DNA of 64,000 nt from Geomesophilobacter sediminis (lineage in GTDB: Bacteria > Desulfobacterota > Desulfuromonadia > Geobacterales > Geobacteraceae): contig NZ_JAEMHM010000020.1 of NCBI RefSeq assembly GCF_016458275.1, positions 57,602 to 121,601 of the forward strand. Reading direction: 5' to 3'. The translations under genes and the position numbers were made by a program. Positions 7,966-17,444 of this stretch are shown in pieces. How positions within the stretch are numbered: the first letter of the stretch is position 1; every line of letters begins with the position of its first letter. The notes below the pieces were generated by a model. It saw only the letters and a list, made by a program, of their open reading frames with translations, was not told the origin of the DNA and did no database searches.

Positions 7966-9138
7966 CTATCTGGGCAAGGTCAGCCGGAAGGTGGTTCCCG
8001 TGCCGTAAACACTGGATACGGAAATCGAGCCGCCAATGAGCTGTGCCAGGTTCTTGCTGATGGCCAGACCGAGACCGGTTCCTTCATGACTTTTGGTGGC
8101 GGCGTCCTCGACCTGGCTGAACGCGGTGAAGAGAAGCCGAAGGTCCTCTTCCTTGATGCCGATCCCGGTGTCGGCGACCTCGATGGTCCGCCCCGCCGCT
8201 TCTGGAATCAGGCGCAGTTCCACCCGCCCCTGCTCGGTGAACTTCGCGGCATTGCTGGCAAGGTTCGTGACGATCTGACGCAGCTTGATCGGGTCGGTAA
8301 CGGCAACCACATCCTCCCCGGGAGCGGTGACCACCACGGCCACGTCCTTATCCCGCACCAAAACGCGGGTCGTTTCCGCGATTTCGTTGAGAAGTGCCCC
8401 GAGGTCGACCTCTTGTTGGGCCACTTCCATCTTGCCCGCTTCGATCTTGGAGAGATCGAGGATGTTGGTGATCACGGTGCGCAGGTTGGTGGCGGTGGTG
8501 AGCAGAAAACCGAGACGTTCCTGGATCTGCTCCATCGAGCCCTGGTCAGCGGCCATCTTCAGCAGGTGCACCAAGCCGATGATGGCGTTAACCGGAGAGC
8601 GGAGTTCATGGGTCACGGTCGCGAGAAACTGCGACTTTACCTGGTTCACCCGCTCAAGTTCCTGGCTGCGCGCGGTGGCGACCTCTTTGAGAACCACGTT
8701 TCTGGTGAGCGCGATGCTCTGCTGGATCACCAGTTCCTTGAGCGACAGCAACCCGAGGAAGGACCCGTCCTCCCGGGCCACGATGATCTCGTCGTAGATG
8801 TCCTGGGGGGGCCTGGCGCAGGCCTTCTCGATCACCGCGTCGAGCAGTTCGTCCTCGAAGACGACCAGGGGAGCCTGGTCGGCGATGCTAATGATGGCGT
8901 GCCGGGAATGGAGCTCGTAGCCGAACCGGCGCGACAGCAGGAATAAGAGCTTGGTCCTCGTGATCAGACCGACCGGTCGGTCTCCATCGACAATCGCCAT
9001 CGCCTCCAGTTCCGTCGACCGCGAAAACCGTTCGTCAACCTCGGCAACCTTGGTCGCCGGGGAAACCTGGTCCGCCGAGACAATCAACTGGCCGGCAAAA
9101 AATATCTCATCCTGCTCCTGCGCTGTGTAGCTCTGCAC
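7966..9138 (-). CDS. Cytoplasmic CBS-domain histidine kinase
   Basis: A 390-residue kinase with an unusual input module. Residues about 15-140 form a pair of CBS motifs (each containing a GLI/GLL-T/S-K-type strand), which in other proteins bind adenine nucleotides or related ligands. A short coiled linker leads to the HisKA domain with the phosphoacceptor H177 (THELRSP), then a complete HATPase_c domain (N box SNAAKF, G1 DTGIGI, G2 GTGLGL). There is no transmembrane segment, so it senses a cytoplasmic state. The GTG at 9136-9138 is chosen as start because AGAGAGG lies just upstream; the ATG at 9156 lacks a ribosome site. It forms an operon with the receiver at 7544-7936. Confidence 0.88.
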   Translation of the reverse strand: MQSYTAQEQDEIFFAGQLIVSADQVSPATKVAEVDERFSRSTELEAMAIVDGDRPVGLITRTKLLFLLSRRFGYELHSRHAIISIADQAPLVVFEDELLDAVIEKACARPPQDIYDEIIVAREDGSFLGLLSLKELVIQQSIALTRNVVLKEVATARSQELERVNQVKSQFLATVTHELRSPVNAIIGLVHLLKMAADQGSMEQIQERLGFLLTTATNLRTVITNILDLSKIEAGKMEVAQQEVDLGALLNEIAETTRVLVRDKDVAVVVTAPGEDVVAVTDPIKLRQIVTNLASNAAKFTEQGRVELRLIPEAAGRTIEVADTGIGIKEEDLRLLFTAFSQVEDAATKSHEGTGLGLAISKNLAQLIGGSISVSSVYGTGTTFRLTLPR

Positions 9139-9482
9139 CGTGCCCTCTCTCCTCATTAAACGTTGGGGCCTTTGTACCCTTCCTTTATGTCATTCGTGTT
9201 ACATCTCGTCGAAGAGAAGGTGACGAATCACAATAGGACGGGAAAGTTAATTGCCGGAAATCAGACGGCTTATCCCGATACTGCCGAGGGATCTCAACTT
9301 TTAACATTTTTAAAAAATTGTTCTAAAGTTTCCCGGTCCATCGCCCGATTAACTAGCCAAAAGCCCTACGTTTTTCTGGCTCAACCTGCACTGGTTCAGG
9401 GACGTGGCGATCGGCACCTGGATTGCCGGCCGCCAGCAGGTCTCTTTCACACCCAATTCCACGGTAAATGCGGAGCGGCAGA
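9139..9482. other. Divergent intergenic region
   Basis: About 340 bases between the divergent CBS kinase and chemosensory operons. The middle is AT-rich (9295-9335), as expected for promoters. I see no gene and no REP element here. Confidence 0.6.
9413..9426 (+). promoter_or_regulatory. Candidate sigma-54 promoter of the chemosensory operon
   Basis: The sequence GGCACctggatTGC has GG and GC separated by exactly ten bases, the spacing of -24/-12 promoters, and lies about 57 bases before the first CheW gene. The base before GG is C where T is usual. No activator site was identified. Confidence 0.3.
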
Positions 9483-10001
9483 ATGGACGATGACGCACCA
9501 CAACTGAAGAGCGATCGGATGCTCGAGATCGTCAAGCAGACCCGCCAGGCGGAGCAGATCGTCGACGTCGAGCTGGAGACGGTGAAGATCGTCGTCTTTC
9601 TCTGCGGCGGCAAACGTTACGCCTTTTACGGCAGCGACATCCGCGAAATTCTTCCCGCCGGTGTCATCTCCTGGGTCCCCGGCCTCCCCTCCTACCTTCC
9701 CGGCCTGATCAACCTGCGGGGCGACATCGAGTCGGTGCTCGACTTGGCCCATTTTCTCGATACTCCCCATTCCTCCCCCGCCGCCCCGATGGTGGCCATG
9801 GCGGTGAAGAACGGTTTTCGCTCCGGGATCCTGGTCGACGAGATCGATGACGTCACCGACATCCCGGTAAGCGCCATCAACCCGCCCCTTGCCACCCTCT
9901 CGGGCGCGGTGCGGGACCTGGTCCTCGGGGAGATCGAGCACCAGGGGCAGCTGATCAACCTCCTGGACCTGGAAAAACTGGCGGCCAAGATCGCGCTATG
10001 A
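9483..10001 (+). CDS. CheW-type coupling protein
   Basis: A 172-residue CheW-domain protein, first gene of the chemosensory operon. It contains the two beta-barrel segments of the fold, with the typical IREILP and the strongly conserved GLINLRGDI strand. CheW bridges a methyl-accepting receptor to the CheA kinase. An N-terminal extension of about 35 mostly charged residues precedes the domain. The ATG at 9483 is preferred to that at 9468 because GGAG lies eight bases upstream. The stop overlaps the next start (ATGA at 9998), showing translational coupling to the second coupling protein. Confidence 0.9.
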   Translation: MDDDAPQLKSDRMLEIVKQTRQAEQIVDVELETVKIVVFLCGGKRYAFYGSDIREILPAGVISWVPGLPSYLPGLINLRGDIESVLDLAHFLDTPHSSPAAPMVAMAVKNGFRSGILVDEIDDVTDIPVSAINPPLATLSGAVRDLVLGEIEHQGQLINLLDLEKLAAKIAL

Positions 10002-10429
10002 CTGCCGCCCTTTCCGACCTCCCCTTTTTGAACCTGCTCCTGTTCCAGGCAGCCGGTGTCTCTTTTGCCGCCGACCTGGAGCAGATCGCGCGGATGCGGG
10101 ACCTGGCCGAGGAACCGGACCGGGCCGAGCTGCACTGGTTTCACGAGGAAATCGGGATGGAGTCGGTGGAGCCTGCGCAGTACGGCGCCCCGACGGTGCT
10201 CACGCTCCGCTCGGACGCGGCGGCACCGTTTCGGATCGTCGTCGACGCCATGGAGGACATCGTGGAAGTCCCCATCGGCGATATTCAGCCGTTTCCGCCC
10301 CTGGTCGCCGGCCGGGCCCTGGAAAACGGCCTTTGGGGAGTCATTCCCCGCAATGGAATCATGATCCTGCTGGTCGACCTGGAGCGACTGGCTCACGGGA
10401 ATAGGTGTGCAACTAGGAGGGAAGGATGA
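9998..10429 (+). CDS. Second, divergent CheW-like coupling protein
   Basis: A 143-residue protein with a CheW-like fold, but less canonical than its neighbour: the GLINLRGxI strand is replaced by a weaker sequence and the C-terminus keeps the ILLVDLERL strand typical of CheW. It overlaps the previous gene and the MCP start (ATGA) by four bases each, so the three are made together. Two CheW proteins in one operon are typical of Wsp-type systems, where one connects the receptor and one the CheA or methyltransferase. It could also be a scaffold that tunes receptor array assembly. Confidence 0.8.
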   Translation: MTAALSDLPFLNLLLFQAAGVSFAADLEQIARMRDLAEEPDRAELHWFHEEIGMESVEPAQYGAPTVLTLRSDAAAPFRIVVDAMEDIVEVPIGDIQPFPPLVAGRALENGLWGVIPRNGIMILLVDLERLAHGNRCATRREG

Positions 10430-12114
10430 AATTTACCCTGCGCTGGAAGGTACTTGGACTGGTCATTCTTTCCGTGGTGACGATAACCACCGTGATTTCC
10501 ATCGTCACCATCCGGAACATCGTCTCCCGCGGCAACGAGCGGATCGCCGCCTACCGCGAGGTGCTCCTTTCCGAACGCAAGCACCAGATCCAGGGGTACG
10601 TGGAGATGGCGATCAAGATCGTGCAGAAGTCGCCGTTCCAGCAGGCCCGGGCGGTGCTCGCGGCGGCACGCTACGGCGAACACGGCTACATCTGGATCAA
10701 CGACTTCAATAACGTCATGGTCGTCCACCCCGACCCGCGCCTGGAAGGAAAGGACCAAAGCGATCTCAAGGACCCGAACGGGGTCTACATCCTCCGTGAG
10801 ATCACCAAGACCTGCAAGGACAAGGGGGAAGGCTTCATCGAGTACATGTGGAAGATGCCCGGTGACGAGACCCTGAAGCCGAAGATCTCCTTCGCCAAGT
10901 CGATCCCCGGCACCAAGTGGATCGCCGGGACCGGGGTCTACATCGACGACATCAACACCCAGGTCGCCAAGGAGAAAAGCCGGATCGACGCGGAGCTTTC
11001 CTCCACCGTCTCCCAGTTCGTCGTCCTCGCGCTCACCGTCACCTTTCTTTTGCTGATCTTCGCGCACTTCATCGTGAAGCGTTACATCACCGGTCCCCTG
11101 GAGACCATCTCCAACACCATCAAGAACTTCAACAACGACCTCTCCATCACCATCCCGGTCACCACCGAGGACGAGGTCGGGACGCTGGCACGCTGGCTCA
11201 ACGAGCACTTCAGCAGCCTGCGCACCATCATCCACCTGGTTTCCGAGGTGACCGAACGGCTGCACGCCCAGGCCGGGACCATCGTCTCCGCGGTCAACCA
11301 GCAGACCGACTTCACCTCGCACCTCTCCAGCTCGGTGGTGGAAATCTCCTCCACCATGGAGGAGTTCTCCTCCACCGCCAGCCAGATCGCCCAGCACTCG
11401 CAGGGGGTGGTGGACCGGGCCGACAAGTCCCTGGAGGACACCAAACACGGGGCCGCCGAGGTGGAAACCCTCACCATGAAGATCGTCGATCTGAACGGCA
11501 ACATCAGGACCAACCTGGAAGAGATCGTCAAGCTCGGCAAGAAGTCCAAAGAAATCAACAAGATCATGGAGATCATCAACAACATCGCCAACCAGACCAA
11601 GCTCATCGCGTTCAATGCCGCACTGGAGGCGGCGAGCGCGGGCGAGGCCGGGAAGCGGTTCGGCGTGGTCGCCGTGGAAATCCGGCGCCTGGCCGACAGC
11701 GTGGTCTCCTCCACCGGCGAAATCGAGTCGAAGATCACCGAGATCCTCGACGCGGTCAACCGCCTGGTGATGTCCTCGGAAAAGAGCTCGCAGCTGATCC
11801 AGGAGGGGCAGGAGTACGCGACCCACACCGTGGAGATGCTCATGGAGGGGATCGAGAGCGTCGACGAAACCTCCAGCGCGGCACGGCAGATCTCCCTTTC
11901 CACCAAGCAGCAGCAGATCGCGAGCAGCCAGGTGGTCATCGCCCTGAAGGACATCGAAAAGGGGGTCCAAAGCGCCAACGACTCCGCCTTCAAATCGCAC
12001 GCCATCGTGGCCGAACTGACCGATCTTTCCGAACAGCTCCGGTCGCTGGTTTTGACCTTCAAGCACGAAAAGGACCCGGCCGGACCGCACGGGGCCGTCT
12101 TGGAGCTGGGCTAG
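10426..12114 (+). CDS. Methyl-accepting chemotaxis protein with Cache sensor
   Basis: A 562-residue membrane receptor. The first transmembrane helix (about 8-28) and second (about 196-216) flank a periplasmic Cache-type sensor of roughly 165 residues (motifs GYIWINDFNN and GTGVYIDD are typical of single-Cache domains that bind small organic acids). A HAMP domain follows, then the long cytoplasmic coiled coil whose hairpin tip (IAFNAALEAASAGEAGKRF) contacts CheA and CheW. It is the only receptor in the operon and so the likely sensor for it. Its ligand is unknown. It sits directly upstream of cheB with one base between the genes. Confidence 0.93.
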   Translation: MKFTLRWKVLGLVILSVVTITTVISIVTIRNIVSRGNERIAAYREVLLSERKHQIQGYVEMAIKIVQKSPFQQARAVLAAARYGEHGYIWINDFNNVMVVHPDPRLEGKDQSDLKDPNGVYILREITKTCKDKGEGFIEYMWKMPGDETLKPKISFAKSIPGTKWIAGTGVYIDDINTQVAKEKSRIDAELSSTVSQFVVLALTVTFLLLIFAHFIVKRYITGPLETISNTIKNFNNDLSITIPVTTEDEVGTLARWLNEHFSSLRTIIHLVSEVTERLHAQAGTIVSAVNQQTDFTSHLSSSVVEISSTMEEFSSTASQIAQHSQGVVDRADKSLEDTKHGAAEVETLTMKIVDLNGNIRTNLEEIVKLGKKSKEINKIMEIINNIANQTKLIAFNAALEAASAGEAGKRFGVVAVEIRRLADSVVSSTGEIESKITEILDAVNRLVMSSEKSSQLIQEGQEYATHTVEMLMEGIESVDETSSAARQISLSTKQQQIASSQVVIALKDIEKGVQSANDSAFKSHAIVAELTDLSEQLRSLVLTFKHEKDPAGPHGAVLELG

Positions 12115-12115
12115 T

Positions 12116-13132
12116 ATGCCGCACGCCCCCGCTGCCATACGGGTCCTTACCGTCGACGACAGTCCGCTGGCCCGCGAGCTGATCCGATTTCTCCTGGAAC
12201 CGGAACCGGACATCCAGATCGTCGGGGAGGCATCCAACGGCAAGGAAGCGATCGAAATGGTCGCGAGCCTGAAGCCGCACGTGGTGACCATGGACCTCGA
12301 GATGCCGGTAATGGGGGGCATGGAGGCGATCGAGCGGATCATGGAGCTCCACCCGGTGCCGATCCTGGTCATCACCTCCCTCTCCGGCGTCCGGACCGCC
12401 TTTGCCGCCGTATCAAAGGGGGCGCTCGACGTCATCGAAAAGCCCGAGCTCACGCCGGAGTCCGGGGCATCGCTGGCGGGCACCATCCGGACCCTGGCCC
12501 GGGTCGACGTGGCGGTCCACGCGGCGGTACGGGTCAAGGCCGGCCCGGCGCCCCTTCCGGCCCCGGGGCGGCGCGGGAGCGTCGTTGCCATCGCGGCCTC
12601 GACCGGAGGGCCGGCGGCCATCTACCAGCTTCTCTCCGGGCTCCCCGCCGACTTTGCCCTGCCGATCCTGGTCAGCCAGCACATCGCCGAAGGTTTCACC
12701 CAGGGGCTTGCCGACTGGATGGCCGGCGGCAGCCGATTCCCGGTGAGCGTCGCGCGCAACGGCGAGCAGATCAAGCCGGGCCAGGTCTACCTGAACCCGG
12801 CGGAACATGCCATGCGGCTGCGGGGCGAGCGGATCGTGCTCGGCCCGCACGACCCGTCCTTTCTCTACCACCCGAGCTGCAACACCCTGCTCGCCTCGGT
12901 CGCCGAAGCCTATCGCGGCGGGACGGTCGGCGTCATCCTGACCGGCATGGGGGACGACGGGGTCGAGGGGATGCGCGCCATCAAGGGGACCGGAGGGATC
13001 ACCCTCGCCCAGGACGGCCCGAGTTCCATGATCTACGGGATGAACAAGCAGGCCATCGACCAGGGGCTGGTGGACACCGTCCTCCCCCTGGACCAGATCG
13101 CGCCCTACCTGGCGCGGCTGGGGGCGAAGTAA
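12116..13132 (+). CDS. cheB: CheB: receiver-controlled receptor methylesterase
   Basis: A 338-residue CheB. Residues 8-125 form the receiver with phosphoacceptor D60 (VTMDLEMP). The methylesterase domain carries the catalytic triad S162 (AASTGG), H189 (SQHI) and D280 or D281 (GMGDDG). It removes methyl groups from glutamates of the neighbouring receptor and so resets signalling. In Wsp-type systems the equivalent is WspF, whose loss locks cyclic di-GMP production on. It lies one base after the MCP and ten bases before cheR. Confidence 0.96.
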   Translation: MPHAPAAIRVLTVDDSPLARELIRFLLEPEPDIQIVGEASNGKEAIEMVASLKPHVVTMDLEMPVMGGMEAIERIMELHPVPILVITSLSGVRTAFAAVSKGALDVIEKPELTPESGASLAGTIRTLARVDVAVHAAVRVKAGPAPLPAPGRRGSVVAIAASTGGPAAIYQLLSGLPADFALPILVSQHIAEGFTQGLADWMAGGSRFPVSVARNGEQIKPGQVYLNPAEHAMRLRGERIVLGPHDPSFLYHPSCNTLLASVAEAYRGGTVGVILTGMGDDGVEGMRAIKGTGGITLAQDGPSSMIYGMNKQAIDQGLVDTVLPLDQIAPYLARLGAK

Positions 13133-13142
13133 CGAGGCGGAC

Positions 13143-14663
13143 ATGGTAGCCGGAGCTCTCAAAAAACTGCGGGACGAACACCGCTTCGCCGAGCTGATCA
13201 CCAGAACCTGCGGGATCGTGTTCGAACCGGGGGCGGCCCAGGAGCGGCTTTTCAACGTCGTCGCCGGAAGAATGAGCGCCTTCGGCATCGCCACTCCGGA
13301 TGAATACTATGCGCTGCTGTGCCGGGAAGAACGGGAGCTGCAGGCCCTCATCGAGCTTTTGACGGTAAACGAGACCTACTTCTTCCGGGAGCCGGAGTAC
13401 CTCAACCTGCTGGTCGACGTCCTGATTCCGGAGTACCTCGCCAACTGCGGCGAGGGGCCGGTCCGGATCCTGAGCGCCGGCTGCTCCACCGGCGAGGAAC
13501 CGTACTCGCTCGCCATCTTGCTCCGGCAGCGCTTCGGTGCCGCTGCCGAGCGCTTCGAGATAACCGGTGCGGACATCGACACCAAGGCCCTGGCCATCGC
13601 CACCCACGGCACCTACGCCGCCCCGTCCTTCCGCCGGACCGATCCCCTGCTCCTCCAGGGTTATTTCGAAGCCACGGCCGGAAAGAGCTACCGGGTGCGC
13701 GAGGAAGTGCGCCGCATGGTCCGGTTCGAACAGGTGAATCTCCTCGAAGGGGGAGCGGCCACGGTGGGACGGCAGGATTTCATCACCTACCGCAACGTAT
13801 CGATCTACTTTTCCGCCGAGGTACAGCGGGCCATCTTCCGCCGCCTGGCCGACCTCCTTCCCGAAGAGGGCGCGCTCATCGTCGGAGCCTCCGAGACCCT
13901 GCACCACGACCTCGGCCTGCTGCATTTGGTGGAGCGAAACCGCCTGTTCTATTTTTCCGGGAAGCCCAAGGCGGGCGAGAAGGTCGGAGCGCGCGAGCGC
14001 AGGGCCGGCAGCGCGGCAGGCAAGGCAGCCCCCCTTCCCGGCCGGCCGGTGCTCCCTCCGCAATCCGGGCCGGAGCCGAAACTGGGGCGCCGGATTCCGG
14101 TCCCGCCGCGCCCGGGGTGTCCGACCCTGACGGCAGCGCCGCACCGCACCGCGGCCGCGGCCGCCGACTCGTTCGCCGCCGCACTCGCCGCGGCCCGGCA
14201 GATGCAGTACGACGAGGCGCTGACGCTGGCCGAGGCGGCGGTCGCCGCCAATCCGTCGACCATGCCGCTGGTCCTCAAAGCGGGTCTTTTGCTGCAGACC
14301 GGACGCTACGACGAAGCCGAAGGCCCTGCCGAGGCCGCCCTGGACCTGGATCCGCTCTGCGCCCAGGCGAGCCTGATCCTCGGGATCGCCGCCCGCAACC
14401 GCGGCGACGACCAGGGGGCGTTCCGGCGGTTCCGGGAAGCCCTCTACGGCGACGCTTCCTGCTGGCTGGCCCAGTTCTACGCCGCCGAAATCCTCTTTGC
14501 CAAGGGGGAGGCGGGGCGGGCCCGCGCCGGATTCGAGACCGTGATCAACCTTTTGGAAAAAGGGGACGATCAGGAGCTGACCGTCTTTCCGCTGTCCTAC
14601 GAACCGGGTCAGTTTCTCAGCATCTGCCGGCACAAGCTGACCCTGATGCAGGGACCGAAGTAG
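13143..14663 (+). CDS. cheR: CheR methyltransferase with C-terminal TPR
   Basis: A 506-residue CheR fused to a TPR-like C-terminal part. Residues about 15-270 contain the SAM-binding methyltransferase, with the sequences NETYFFRE and GCSTGEEPYS and the FITYRNVSIYF motif. A Pro/Arg/Ala-rich linker (about 280-340) leads to helical repeats (about 345-480) of TPR type. It methylates the receptor encoded two genes upstream. CheR-TPR fusions are characteristic of Wsp (WspC) and related alternative systems, where the TPR part binds other signalling components. Confidence 0.93.
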   Translation: MVAGALKKLRDEHRFAELITRTCGIVFEPGAAQERLFNVVAGRMSAFGIATPDEYYALLCREERELQALIELLTVNETYFFREPEYLNLLVDVLIPEYLANCGEGPVRILSAGCSTGEEPYSLAILLRQRFGAAAERFEITGADIDTKALAIATHGTYAAPSFRRTDPLLLQGYFEATAGKSYRVREEVRRMVRFEQVNLLEGGAATVGRQDFITYRNVSIYFSAEVQRAIFRRLADLLPEEGALIVGASETLHHDLGLLHLVERNRLFYFSGKPKAGEKVGARERRAGSAAGKAAPLPGRPVLPPQSGPEPKLGRRIPVPPRPGCPTLTAAPHRTAAAAADSFAAALAAARQMQYDEALTLAEAAVAANPSTMPLVLKAGLLLQTGRYDEAEGPAEAALDLDPLCAQASLILGIAARNRGDDQGAFRRFREALYGDASCWLAQFYAAEILFAKGEAGRARAGFETVINLLEKGDDQELTVFPLSYEPGQFLSICRHKLTLMQGPK

Positions 14664-14680
14664 ATTCGCCCCGGAACCGC

Positions 14681-14712
14681 CCTTACCCCACCCCGCTCCC
14701 GGGGGGAGAGGG
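14681..14712. repeat. Dispersed CCCTCTCC-type repeat
   Basis: A short copy (CCCCGCTCCCGGGGGGAGAG) of the repeat family also found near 7098, 26978 and 53861, between cheR and cheA. Confidence 0.5.
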
Positions 14713-14774
14713 AGAACAGGATTTACTGGCGCAGCCTGCGCCCCTACGAATGATGATGTGTTGAAGGTGAGCCG

Positions 14775-17045
14775 ATGGCATTCGATCCGACCAAATTCCT
14801 GATGCGGTTCGTCGAGGAGGCGCGGGAACACTGTTCCCGGCTGAGCGAGGGACTCCTTGCCCTGGAGAGCGAACCGGAGCATACCGAGACCATCAACGCC
14901 CTATTCCGCGCGGCCCATACCGTGAAGGGATCGGCCAAGATGATGAAGCTCTCGGGCGTGACCGAGCTGGCCCACCACATGGAGGACCTCCTCGACGCCG
15001 CCCGCGACGGGAAGACCCCGCTCGACAAGCCGCGGATCGACCTCCTTTTCCGCAGCAACGACGCCCTGCTCGCCCTGCTCGACGCGGTCTCCGGCGGCAA
15101 CACCGCGCCGGTCCCCCCCCAGGAGCTTTGCGCCCTGCTGGCCGATGCGGTGGCTCCCGCAGGCGCCCCACCCGCAGCGGAGGCAACGCCGAGCGCTCCC
15201 CCGCCGCCGGCCCCACCCCCCGCAGCATCAGCCCCACCAGCATCCGCGGTCGCCGCCACCGACCCGGCCACGGCCGACGCGGTTCACGATCCCGCCGCAC
15301 TCCGCCCCGCGGTTGAAGGGGGCGAGGGAGCCACCCCGCAGCCTGCCGTCAAAAAGGGCGCCGAATACCTGCGGATCAACGCCAACAAACTGGACGAGCT
15401 GATCCAGCTCATGGGGGAAATCGTCTCCGAACACCGCCGCTTCTCCAAGGACCTGCAGCGTCTCCAGGAAATCGAGCGTTCCTGCGGGAGGTACCACGGG
15501 CAGGTTGCCGAGCATCTCGGTTCGGCCGGCCCGGCCGGCGACGAGCTCAAGGCGACCGGAGAAGCGCTCTATGCGACCCTCCAGGAGTCGGTCCGCGGCC
15601 TGCAGCAGGGCATGCTCATGCAGGAGCACCTGGTGGTCGACCTCCAGGAGACCTCGCTCAAGATGCGCATGCTCCCGCTCTCCACGGTCTTCGACCCGCT
15701 GCGCCGCACCTTCCGCGACTTGGCCCGCGAGTCGGGGCGGGAGATCGACCTGGTGGTCACCGGCGGCGACACCGAACTGGACCGCAAGATCATCGACCGG
15801 ATCGGAGACGCGCTGGTCCACCTGGTGAGCAACGCAATCAACCACGGCATCGAAAGCGCCGAGGACCGGCTCCTTGCCGGCAAGCCGGTCCGGGGCACGG
15901 TCACCCTCTCCGCCTGCTACGACGGCGGCTGCGTCACCATCACCTTGAGCGACGACGGCAGCGGCATGTCGGTGGAACGGATCCGGGAAAAGGCCCTCGC
16001 CAAGCGGCTGATCGACCCGGAGAGCGCCGCCACGATGCCCCGCGCCGACCTGATCAACCTCATCTTCCTCCCCGGGTTCAGCACCAGCGCGATCATCACC
16101 GACCGGACCGGCCGCGGGGTCGGCATGGACGTCGTTAAGAAGAGCATCGTCGACGAGTCCAAGGGAACCATCTTCGTGGACACCCGCGAGGGGGTCGGCA
16201 CCTCGTTCATGCTGCGGCTGCCGCTCAACCTCGCCGTTTTCCCGGTGCTCCAGGTGATCGCCGCCGGCAAGACCTGCGCCCTCCCCAACACCTCCATCGT
16301 GGAGATGCTCCGGGCTCCGGCGGCGGACCTGATCGAGGTGGTCAACAAGCGGGCCATCCGCCTGCGCGAGCAGCTGATTCCGGTGGAGCCGCTCGCTCCG
16401 CTGGTCGGCCTTTCCGCCAGCCCCGAGCCGGAAGAGGTCCTGATCGTCATCGTGCGCGACGGGGAGGAAAAGCTCGGCCTGATCATCGACGAGGCGCTGG
16501 GGAGCGAGGAAATGGTGATCAAGCCCCTCCCCGACCATCTCCAGAACCTGAAACTGGTCTCCGGGGTCACCATCGGCGACCGCAACGCCATCATCAACCT
16601 GCTCCACGTCCCGGAACTCTTGAAACAGGCCCGCAACGTCGCCACGTCCGGCCGCCGGGCCGAGGCGGAAAACGCCAGCGCCGCCACCATCCTCGTGGTG
16701 GACGACTCCTACAACACCCGCGAGCTGGAAAAGAGCATCCTGGAGGCGAACGGCTACCAGGTCGAGACCGCCTTCGACGGCGAGGACGGCTTCGGCAAGA
16801 CCCGGGAGCACCGCTACGACCTGATCATCACCGACGTGGAGATGCCGCGCCTGGACGGTTTCTCGCTCACCGAGCGGCTGCGGGCCGACGAGCGCTACCA
16901 CACCGTCCCGATCGTCATCGTGACCTCGCGGGAAAAAGAAGCAGACAAAAAACGGGGCATCAGCGTGGGAGCCGATGCCTACATCGTAAAGGGGGCCTTT
17001 GACCAGTCGAACCTGATCGACACGGTCCGCGCCCTGATCGGATGA
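14775..17045 (+). CDS. cheA: CheA-REC hybrid kinase
   Basis: A 756-residue CheA with a receiver at its C-terminus. The Hpt domain has H48 (AAHTVKGSAKM). After a low-complexity Ala/Pro linker (about 120-175) come the dimerisation region, the HATPase domain (LVSNAINHGIE N box, DDGSGM G1, GRGVGMDVV G2), a CheW-like regulatory domain and the receiver with phosphoacceptor D687 (ITDVEMP). This order is that of WspE and FrzE. No separate P2 domain is obvious. The kinase passes phosphate from H48 to its own receiver, to CheB and to the two downstream receiver proteins. It lies 111 bases after cheR. Confidence 0.95.
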   Translation: MAFDPTKFLMRFVEEAREHCSRLSEGLLALESEPEHTETINALFRAAHTVKGSAKMMKLSGVTELAHHMEDLLDAARDGKTPLDKPRIDLLFRSNDALLALLDAVSGGNTAPVPPQELCALLADAVAPAGAPPAAEATPSAPPPPAPPPAASAPPASAVAATDPATADAVHDPAALRPAVEGGEGATPQPAVKKGAEYLRINANKLDELIQLMGEIVSEHRRFSKDLQRLQEIERSCGRYHGQVAEHLGSAGPAGDELKATGEALYATLQESVRGLQQGMLMQEHLVVDLQETSLKMRMLPLSTVFDPLRRTFRDLARESGREIDLVVTGGDTELDRKIIDRIGDALVHLVSNAINHGIESAEDRLLAGKPVRGTVTLSACYDGGCVTITLSDDGSGMSVERIREKALAKRLIDPESAATMPRADLINLIFLPGFSTSAIITDRTGRGVGMDVVKKSIVDESKGTIFVDTREGVGTSFMLRLPLNLAVFPVLQVIAAGKTCALPNTSIVEMLRAPAADLIEVVNKRAIRLREQLIPVEPLAPLVGLSASPEPEEVLIVIVRDGEEKLGLIIDEALGSEEMVIKPLPDHLQNLKLVSGVTIGDRNAIINLLHVPELLKQARNVATSGRRAEAENASAATILVVDDSYNTRELEKSILEANGYQVETAFDGEDGFGKTREHRYDLIITDVEMPRLDGFSLTERLRADERYHTVPIVIVTSREKEADKKRGISVGADAYIVKGAFDQSNLIDTVRALIG

Positions 17046-17058
17046 AAGGAGCCAATAC

Positions 17059-17433
17059 ATGAGCGACACCCCGACAACGATCCTCGTGGTGGACGATGAC
17101 CTTTTTACCGCTGAGCTGACCGGCCTGGTCCTGGAAGGATCCGGCTACGAGACGACCATCGCCGAGGGAGCCCTCGACGCCATGGAAAAGATCTCGCAAA
17201 ACCCCGCCATCGCCATGGTGGTATCCGATCTGAACATGCCGTTCATGGACGGGGTGCAGCTTTTCAGCGAACTGCGCGGCCAGGGTTTCACCCAGCCCTT
17301 CGTGCTTCTCACCGGCAGCAACGCTGACGCCCTCCGGGCAGCCCATCCGGACATCGACGCCGTGGTAGCCAAGGACGAAGACCTTCAGGAAAAACTCCCG
17401 CTTGCCGTCGACGCGCTCCTCGGGCGCGCCTGA
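17059..17433 (+). CDS. Free-standing receiver protein
   Basis: A 124-residue single-domain response regulator in the chemosensory operon, 13 bases after cheA. The acidic pocket is D12-D14, the phosphoacceptor D57 (VVSDLNMP), and the threonine and lysine switch positions are in LLTGSN and VVAKDED. It could act as a phosphate sink for CheA or as a CheY-like output. Nothing in the window shows a flagellar target; the operon's other output is a diguanylate cyclase. Confidence 0.88.
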   Translation: MSDTPTTILVVDDDLFTAELTGLVLEGSGYETTIAEGALDAMEKISQNPAIAMVVSDLNMPFMDGVQLFSELRGQGFTQPFVLLTGSNADALRAAHPDIDAVVAKDEDLQEKLPLAVDALLGRA

Positions 17434-17444
17434 AAGGACCGAAC

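Noticed and set aside
9163..9507. A 114-codon plus-strand frame before CheW
   Set aside because: No ribosome site, no domain, runs past the CheW start in another frame.
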